From NCBI GenBank assembly GCA_002379985.1, contig DFVG01000022.1:1-46759 (forward strand): DNA of 46,759 nt. Direction: 5' to 3'. Within the stretch, counting starts at the first letter, position 1; every line of letters begins with the position of its first letter. Positions 41,146 to 46,759 of the stretch are shown here, in pieces. The DNA comes from Flavobacteriaceae bacterium UBA4166. GTDB taxonomy: Bacteria > Bacteroidota > Bacteroidia > Flavobacteriales > Flavobacteriaceae. The notes beneath the pieces were generated by a model. The model saw only the letters and a program-made list of their open reading frames with translations, ran no database searches and had not been told where the DNA came from. Position numbers and translations under genes: made by a program.

Positions 41146-42969
41146 TTAGTTTAGCAATTCGGTGAGTTCAATTCCTTTACGAAGTTTTTTCAGTTTTTTC
41201 TGAACAGATTCTCGTTCTAAAAAACGCGGTAAAATAGGGTCGTGTAACACGTTTCGATGCAATAATTCTTCAATGAGCGGTACGTGATTTACGTTGAATT
41301 TTCCTGTGTAGAGCGTTTCTAATTTTCCACCTTGTTTCAAGTACTCTAACACATCAATTAAACCGGCCAAGTAGACAGCATCTTTTGTGAGTCCGCCTCC
41401 ACGATAGATGCGCATCGTGATATAATAAGCTGTTTTTTCTTGAAAATTATATTTCTGGTTTAGCATGGTAAAGGTCTTTAAAAAGCTTGCACCTTTCACC
41501 ATAGAATCGGCTGCTAATACTCTTCCGGCGAGCAGGCGTATGCGGTTCACGGTTACGCCATCGACTAAAATCTCGGCCAATACCGCCAATCCTTCCTGAA
41601 GTTGGTCGTACCCGGCAAAACCCGTATACATTTGTCGCAATGGCTGTGATCGACCGTTACAGTAAGTAAGAATATGGGTTCCAATCTCATGTTGGATCAA
41701 GGCATCACAACGTTCGGCATCCATAGACATTTCGGTACTGATGAGAAGTTGTGTTTCCGAAACCATAATACCGGCCACATCTTTTCGGATCTCTATGGTT
41801 AGTTTCTGACGAGGAAACTGCTCTTGATAATACTCCAATTCTTTCTGAGCATGTGCAGCAAATTCGTGGCAGGTATAGCGTTCTTTGATCGCTTGATTTT
41901 CGCCATGCGGAAATTTTTTCAGGATCTTTCGTGCCTCCTCCATAGTGCGTTCTTCCACTTTTCCATACAGACTTTCCCCTATAAAACGAAAACTATCGGT
42001 GCCTCGTTCTTCCAGCATAGTTAATTGCTTTTCAATTTCAAGGCGTTTGTCTCGCAAAATATAGGCAATGGTAGGATCGTCTATTTTATCAATAGGAATG
42101 TCGTACAGTTTTCTTTTTTCTTGCTCCGGATCTAAGGCGATCAGTCGGTAGGTAAAAGCAGGTTTCTTTTCAAAATCGCTCTTCTTGAATTTTTCCCACT
42201 CTTGTGAACTATTCACCGGAGTGGTTCGTAACAAAAAGGACATTCCTTCACTGATTGCCGCCAAAGCTTCATCGGCTTCCAACGTTATTTTGTCCAGATT
42301 TGTCTTTCCCAGCATGAGATAATGTTCATACGGGTTGGATGTTTGTACACGAATGAATTCATACACCGCGCGTTTTATGACCTCCGAAAAGCGCGAATAG
42401 AACTTGCGGTAAAAAATAGAATATACTTCGTTCTCTTCAGGACGCTCGTAGATGGTAGGAACTCCCAAGCCAATGATCAAACTTCCACTTTCTTTGGAAT
42501 CTTCAATATTCAGTAAAGGCTCTAAATGATCGGGATGGCGTTGATGCGAATCCATTACCGTAACGGAAAGTTCAGGATAGATCACACGCATTTCATTAAT
42601 TCCCGATTCCAACGCTTTCACCGTAGCAGGCGCTTTTCCCTTGGGACAGTAGATCTCAAATTCGGCTTCGTGATCTTTCCGCAGGGGCCACATTTCTAAA
42701 ATGAGAAAGGCATTTAATTTTTCTGAAACCGTTATCGAAAGACATTCTAACAACTTAGAAATATCGACGGTATCTTTAACGTGTATAAAAGAAGCCTGTG
42801 TTTTTAATAAACCCGAAAAATAGGCATCGGGTTCCTTAAATCGATACACACAAATAAATGGAAGCAATTTGTCGATATGTAAATACCCGCTTTCAGGAAG
42901 AATTTCATTGACGGGAACTTCCTTTTCAAGATGGTTGCATATGGTATCGATCAGTTCTTTTTCTATCAT
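41146..42969 (-). CDS. QEGLA-motif (DUF1704) metallopeptidase-like protein
   Basis: The 607-residue protein belongs to the family annotated as flavohemoglobin expression-modulating QEGLA motif protein (DUF1704). The zinc-site motif is HEIGTH in LIQHEIGTHILTYCNG, and about 28 residues later comes the name-giving QEGLA (YDQLQEGLAVLAEILVDG) that supplies the third ligand. The human relatives MATCAP1/2 remove the C-terminal tyrosine of tubulin, so a C-terminal peptidase activity is plausible here. The N-terminal ~330 residues have no recognised domain and the Asp/Glu-rich part is soluble. It is first in the operon, seven bases before the ATP-grasp gene. The bacterial substrate is unknown. Confidence 0.88.
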   Translation of the reverse strand: MIEKELIDTICNHLEKEVPVNEILPESGYLHIDKLLPFICVYRFKEPDAYFSGLLKTQASFIHVKDTVDISKLLECLSITVSEKLNAFLILEMWPLRKDHEAEFEIYCPKGKAPATVKALESGINEMRVIYPELSVTVMDSHQRHPDHLEPLLNIEDSKESGSLIIGLGVPTIYERPEENEVYSIFYRKFYSRFSEVIKRAVYEFIRVQTSNPYEHYLMLGKTNLDKITLEADEALAAISEGMSFLLRTTPVNSSQEWEKFKKSDFEKKPAFTYRLIALDPEQEKRKLYDIPIDKIDDPTIAYILRDKRLEIEKQLTMLEERGTDSFRFIGESLYGKVEERTMEEARKILKKFPHGENQAIKERYTCHEFAAHAQKELEYYQEQFPRQKLTIEIRKDVAGIMVSETQLLISTEMSMDAERCDALIQHEIGTHILTYCNGRSQPLRQMYTGFAGYDQLQEGLAVLAEILVDGVTVNRIRLLAGRVLAADSMVKGASFLKTFTMLNQKYNFQEKTAYYITMRIYRGGGLTKDAVYLAGLIDVLEYLKQGGKLETLYTGKFNVNHVPLIEELLHRNVLHDPILPRFLERESVQKKLKKLRKGIELTELLN

Positions 42970-43097
42970 AATTTAAATGTACTGGAAAAGACGCCCACAG
43001 AGATTTCATACCAGTGCATTTAGCAAATGTTTAACGAGCAAATGACCAACCACTCCGTGTTTTTTACTTTTTTTGGGGAAAATCTCAAGGAAATATA

Positions 43098-43129
43098 TTG
43101 ATCTCAATGAAAAAAACATCCTATTTTTG
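43098..43129 (+). promoter_or_regulatory. guaA promoter almost touching the start codon
   Basis: TTG (43098-43100), 21 bases, then TATTTTTG (43122-43129) make a good Bacteroidota promoter. The -7 box ends only three bases before the ATG at 43133, so transcription would begin at or next to that ATG. Confidence 0.6.
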
Positions 43130-43132
43130 CTT

Positions 43133-44662
43133 ATGCAAAACAACGTCCTAATCCTTGACTTTGGATCGCAGTATACCCAACTTATTGCAAGAAGGGTTCG
43201 TGAACTCAATATTTACTGCGAAATTCACCCGTATCATAATATTCCTGAAGACCTTTCAGAATTTAAAGCCGTCATCCTTTCCGGGAGTCCGTTTTCGGTG
43301 CGCGCCGAGGATGCGCCGCATCCTAACCTTTCCCAAATAAAAGGTCACAAACCGATTTTAGCGGTTTGTTACGGCGCGCAGTATCTCGCTCATTTCAACG
43401 GCGGTAGTGTGGAACCTAGTAACATTCGCGAATACGGTCGTGCGAAATTGAGTATGATTAAGGCTGAAGAAACCTTATTTGAAGCTGTTCCGGAAGGATC
43501 ACAAGTGTGGATGAGTCATAGTGACACCATTGCAGCCCTGCCGGAAGGAGGCATCCGACTAGCAAGTACGGCGGATGTGCTGAATGCTGCTTATCGCATT
43601 GAGAATGAAGAAACCTATGCCATTCAGTTTCATCCGGAAGTGTATCATACCACCGACGGAAGACAACTTCTGGAAAACTTTCTTACCAAGATTGCCGGTG
43701 TGGAGCAATCATGGACTCCCGCAGCATTCGTTGATACTACTGTGCAAGCCCTAAAAGATCAAGTAGGCAACGGAAAAGTAGTGCTAGGGCTAAGTGGTGG
43801 CGTAGATTCTTCGGTAGCCGCGATGTTATTGCATCAGGCTATAGGAGAAAACCTGTATTGCATTTTCGTGAACAATGGTCTGCTTCGGAAGAACGAATTC
43901 AGTGATGTATTGATGCAATACAAAGACATGGGGCTGAATGTAAAAGGTGTGGATGCTTCGGCGCGGTTCTTGGAAGCGTTGAAAGGCGTTAGCGATCCGG
44001 AAACAAAACGTAAGATCATCGGGAAGGTCTTTATCGAGGTTTTTGACGATGAGGCAACGGCCATCAAAGGAGTTGATTGGCTGGCGCAAGGCACCATCTA
44101 TCCGGATGTGATTGAAAGTGTTTCTGTTAATGGTCCATCCGTGACGATCAAATCGCACCACAATGTAGGAGGCTTGCCTGATTTTATGAAATTGAAAATT
44201 GTTGAGCCGCTGCGCATGTTATTTAAAGATGAAGTGCGTCGCGTAGGAGCCGAGCTCGAAATGGATAAGAACCTCTTGGGGAGGCACCCATTTCCGGGAC
44301 CCGGATTGGCCATCCGAATTTTAGGCGATATTACTGCCGAAAAAGTTCGTATCTTACAAGAAGTAGACGCCATCTTCATCAATGGTTTGAGAAATTGGAA
44401 TTTGTACGATATGGTGTGGCAAGCAGGAGCGATTCTACTTCCCGTGCAAAGTGTAGGTGTGATGGGAGACGAACGTACCTACGAACAAGTGGTTGCCTTA
44501 CGTGCCGTAGAATCTACCGATGGGATGACCGCAGATTGGGTAAATTTACCATATGAATTTTTACAAGAAATCAGTAATCATATAATAAACCGAGTAAAAG
44601 GCGTTAATAGAGTAGTGTACGACATTAGCTCAAAACCGCCCGCTACCATAGAGTGGGAATGA
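43133..44662 (+). CDS. guaA: GMP synthase (glutamine-hydrolysing)
   Basis: GuaA (509 residues from the ATG at 43133) converts XMP to GMP using glutamine ammonia. The class I amidotransferase domain has the nucleophile Cys in ILAVCYGAQYLA and the His-Glu of IQFHPEVYHT. The ATP-pyrophosphatase domain shows the P-loop LGLSGGVDSSVAA. The C-terminal dimerisation domain ends NRVVYDISSKPPATIEWE, the standard GuaA terminus. An upstream in-frame ATG at 43073 precedes the promoter and is not used. The next gene starts inside the last codons (ATGA overlap). Confidence 0.97.
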   Translation: MQNNVLILDFGSQYTQLIARRVRELNIYCEIHPYHNIPEDLSEFKAVILSGSPFSVRAEDAPHPNLSQIKGHKPILAVCYGAQYLAHFNGGSVEPSNIREYGRAKLSMIKAEETLFEAVPEGSQVWMSHSDTIAALPEGGIRLASTADVLNAAYRIENEETYAIQFHPEVYHTTDGRQLLENFLTKIAGVEQSWTPAAFVDTTVQALKDQVGNGKVVLGLSGGVDSSVAAMLLHQAIGENLYCIFVNNGLLRKNEFSDVLMQYKDMGLNVKGVDASARFLEALKGVSDPETKRKIIGKVFIEVFDDEATAIKGVDWLAQGTIYPDVIESVSVNGPSVTIKSHHNVGGLPDFMKLKIVEPLRMLFKDEVRRVGAELEMDKNLLGRHPFPGPGLAIRILGDITAEKVRILQEVDAIFINGLRNWNLYDMVWQAGAILLPVQSVGVMGDERTYEQVVALRAVESTDGMTADWVNLPYEFLQEISNHIINRVKGVNRVVYDISSKPPATIEWE

Positions 44663-46614
44663 TCAATCTAAACGAAATAACTGCAAAACTTCTTATGAGA
44701 TACACGCTCTTTATTGCTTTGGTGTGCGTAATCGGAATGGGCTGCGGAAGCTATTCCCAGCCTTCACAAAATTCGTATAAAACCCATCGGGTACAACAAG
44801 GCGAAACGGTATATAGTATCGCCAAAGAATACGGACTTTCGGAGAATGCTATCTATCGACTTAATCCGGATGCAAAGAATGGTATTAGCTCTAATAGTGT
44901 ACTGATCTTGCCAAGCAACGCTGAAAAGATCGCGACCGATGAAGGGTTATCTTTTAAAACCCATCGTGTAAAACGTAAAGAAACCCTTTTCAGCATCGCA
45001 CAACAATACAATACTACCGTTGACGACATTAAAAAATATAATAAGCATTTATACGCAGCACAACTGAAAAAAGGCGAGCGCCTTCAAATTCCCGTGGGAT
45101 CGAAACCTTCGACAGTCGTTACTGAAACTTCAAACACTACTAACCCAGCTGCTTCGGGTCCGGTACATGTCGTACAGCCTAAAGAAACACAATTCGGCAT
45201 TGCCAGAAAGTATGGAATGACGCTGGCAGAGTTACGGTCTTTGAATCCCAATCTGCCGGAAAACCTGCCCATTGGGTATGAACTCACTGTGGGAGAACAA
45301 TCGGTGGTCAATTCGGCCGTGATCGAGGATAGTCAGTTTGATTTTTACGAAGTGCAACCCAAAGAAGGCTTTTATCGTTTAAAAGTGAAATTAGGACTTT
45401 CCGAAGAAGAAATCGTTGCGCTCAACCCATATGCGAAAAACGGACTCAAAGAGGGAATGATCCTTAAAATTCCGAAAGCAGCCTCAGACGAAGTTTCAGA
45501 GGCTATGGGAGTCATCAACCTAGAGAATAACATTACCAATCGCGATCGAAAAAGCCTTGTGGTAATGTTGCCTTTTATGTTGAATCGAGTTGAATCTGAT
45601 TCTACCGCCCTTCAAGAGAAGATCTTAAAAGAACAACGTACCGTTCGAGTGGCGTTGGATTTTTATAGTGGCGTATTAATGGCTGCTGAATTTGCAAAAG
45701 ATCAAGGGATCTCGGTAAACCTTCAGGTATTTGATACCGAAGCTAGCGAACAACGCGTGCGCTCCTTGATCGCCAACAATAATCTGAATAATACGCAAGC
45801 GGTCATTGGCCCTTTACTACAAAAAAATGTAGAACGTGCCGCTTCCGAGCTAAAACGCGATAATGTCCCAGTATTTTCACCACTGAGCAATCGCACGATT
45901 GATCTCAGCTCTAATTTGTTTCAAACAATACCCTCAGATGATATGCTGAAAGATGCAATGCTAACGTATCTAGAAACAAACGCGATCAATAAAAATGTGG
46001 TCATCATAACCGATAAGAAATATCAGGCAAGCAAAGCTGCTGTGATGGAAATTCTTCCGCAGGCAAAATCAATTATGCCTAGAGAAAAAGGGTTTCTGTA
46101 TCAAACGGATATTGCCGGAAAGTTAGACACTTCAGGAAAAGAGAATTGGGTGATTTTAGAATCTTCTGATCCGGTCCTGGTGAGTAATGTTGTGGGCCTA
46201 CTCAATGGAATGCCGGAAAACTACAAACTGCGTTTGTTTACGTTGGATAAAGGCGATGTCTATGATTACGATGATATTAGCAATATGCATTTGGCCAATT
46301 TGAACTTTACCTTTCCTTCGATCAGCAAACATTACAAATTAGACGAGAAAGATCCGTTTTTGGTGAGCTATAAAAACAAATATGGAGTGCTTCCTAATAA
46401 GTTTGCCGTACGCGGCTTCGATATCACCTATGACATCCTTCTGCGATTGGCTTCCACCCAAGATGATATTTATGATGCGGTAAAAAGTGACTACGAAACA
46501 GAATATGTTGGGAATAAATTTCGCTATAACAAAAAGTTCTTTTCCGGATATCAAAATCAAGCGTTGTACATTATCAAGTACAATAAAAACTTAGATTTGG
46601 AGGTGGTGAAATGA
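44659..46614 (+). CDS. LysM-repeat protein with periplasmic-binding (ABC substrate) fold
   Basis: Translation may begin at the ATG at 44659, which overlaps the guaA stop (ATGA), giving 651 residues; an internal ATG at 44695 would give a shorter, more classical signal peptide (MRYTLFIALVCVIGMGCGSY). Four LysM domains follow: HRVQQGETVYSIAKEYG, HRVKRKETLFSIAQQYN, HVVQPKETQFGIARKYG and YEVQPKEGFYRLKVKLG, the last the most diverged. From about residue 290 a type 1 periplasmic-binding fold (VVMLPFML ... VRVALDFYSGVLMAAEFA ... AVIGPLLQKNVERAASEL) resembles receptor-family ligand-binding domains such as LpoA and LivJ. LysM suggests anchoring to peptidoglycan, so a cell-wall sensor or synthase activator is plausible. 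It is translationally coupled to guaA and the OsmC gene. Confidence 0.9.
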   Translation: MINLNEITAKLLMRYTLFIALVCVIGMGCGSYSQPSQNSYKTHRVQQGETVYSIAKEYGLSENAIYRLNPDAKNGISSNSVLILPSNAEKIATDEGLSFKTHRVKRKETLFSIAQQYNTTVDDIKKYNKHLYAAQLKKGERLQIPVGSKPSTVVTETSNTTNPAASGPVHVVQPKETQFGIARKYGMTLAELRSLNPNLPENLPIGYELTVGEQSVVNSAVIEDSQFDFYEVQPKEGFYRLKVKLGLSEEEIVALNPYAKNGLKEGMILKIPKAASDEVSEAMGVINLENNITNRDRKSLVVMLPFMLNRVESDSTALQEKILKEQRTVRVALDFYSGVLMAAEFAKDQGISVNLQVFDTEASEQRVRSLIANNNLNNTQAVIGPLLQKNVERAASELKRDNVPVFSPLSNRTIDLSSNLFQTIPSDDMLKDAMLTYLETNAINKNVVIITDKKYQASKAAVMEILPQAKSIMPREKGFLYQTDIAGKLDTSGKENWVILESSDPVLVSNVVGLLNGMPENYKLRLFTLDKGDVYDYDDISNMHLANLNFTFPSISKHYKLDEKDPFLVSYKNKYGVLPNKFAVRGFDITYDILLRLASTQDDIYDAVKSDYETEYVGNKFRYNKKFFSGYQNQALYIIKYNKNLDLEVVK

Positions 46615-46759
46615 GTACGTCAAAAGTAACATACTTGGGCGGACTAAGAACTGAGTGTAAACACTTAGGTTCCGGAAACACTTACATCACCGATGCACCG
46701 ACAGACAACCAAGGAAAAGGAGAGGCGTTTTCCCCCACCGATACGGTCGCTACCGGCTT
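46611..46759 (+). CDS. OsmC-family protein (5' end only)
   Basis: The first 49 codons are visible before the window ends. The start ATG overlaps the stop codon of the LysM gene as ATGA. The sequence MSTSKVTYLGGLRTECKHLG, then APTDNQGKGEAFSPTDTVAT, matches the N-terminus of OsmC/YhfA-type proteins, many of which are Cys-based peroxidases reducing organic hydroperoxides. The two catalytic Cys lie beyond the edge, so peroxidase activity cannot be confirmed. Its placement beside LysM and guaA genes implies co-transcription. Confidence 0.8.
   Translation, partial: MSTSKVTYLGGLRTECKHLGSGNTYITDAPTDNQGKGEAFSPTDTVATG

Overview
The window reads as chromosomal DNA of a marine-type member of the Flavobacteriaceae (Bacteroidota). 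The evidence is promoters of the TAnnTTTG type, the near absence of Shine-Dalgarno sequences, lipoproteins with Cys-Ser-Ser-Asp-Asp starts, a type IX secretion C-terminal domain, a CarboxypepD_reg/TonB-type outer-membrane protein, BshC (bacillithiol synthesis), and the rpmB-rpmG-DUF4295-ftsY-rimO block. No rRNA, tRNA, CRISPR array, insertion sequence, phage gene or broken gene was seen. Coding density is high and every complete gene looks intact.

Layout. 1-859: 5' part of a secreted lamin-tail/HYR protein (minus). 1027-2916: htpG. 3095-5073: a two-gene operon of a TetR-like regulator and an ABC1/UbiB-type kinase, bracketed by two matching 30-bp inverted repeats. 5234-13139: an S9D glutamyl-endopeptidase-like protease, a lone FabH-like ketosynthase, a Kelch lipoprotein and an outer-membrane beta-barrel receptor. 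13498-17861: a CoA-binding protein overlapping tail-to-tail with a sodium:solute symporter, then an Asp-box propeller protein with a T9SS sorting domain. 17945-21074: recR, a GT2 glycosyltransferase and a 2-oxoacid dehydrogenase E2. 21249-28715: a co-directional housekeeping run (DnaQ-like exonuclease, FAH-family hydrolase, orphan Hpt, cinA, rpmB, rpmG, DUF4295, ftsY, rimO, and a BNR-like lipoprotein with a CDCC motif). 28716-32324: a 1202-residue CheB-CheR-PAS-histidine kinase fusion. 32543-35876: a GT4 glycosyltransferase, an SdiA-regulated-type propeller protein and an AraC regulator. 35878-38361: an M14 zinc carboxypeptidase. 38497-42969: bshC convergent with a two-gene operon of a GshB-like ATP-grasp ligase and a QEGLA/DUF1704 metallopeptidase. 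43133-46759: guaA, a LysM plus periplasmic-binding-fold protein and the start of an OsmC-family gene, joined by ATGA overlaps.

The most interesting items are the paired inverted repeats around the TetR-ABC1 kinase operon, the ATP-grasp/QEGLA peptidase operon (a ligase beside a C-terminal-peptidase relative, recalling the tubulin tyrosination pair TTL/MATCAP), a structured REP-like intergenic element at 24977-25070, a palindrome inside the ribosomal-protein promoter, a guaA promoter so close to the ATG that the mRNA may be leaderless, and several convergent gene pairs whose stop codons touch or overlap with no terminator between them. Function is inferred from motifs read by eye; no database search was run.
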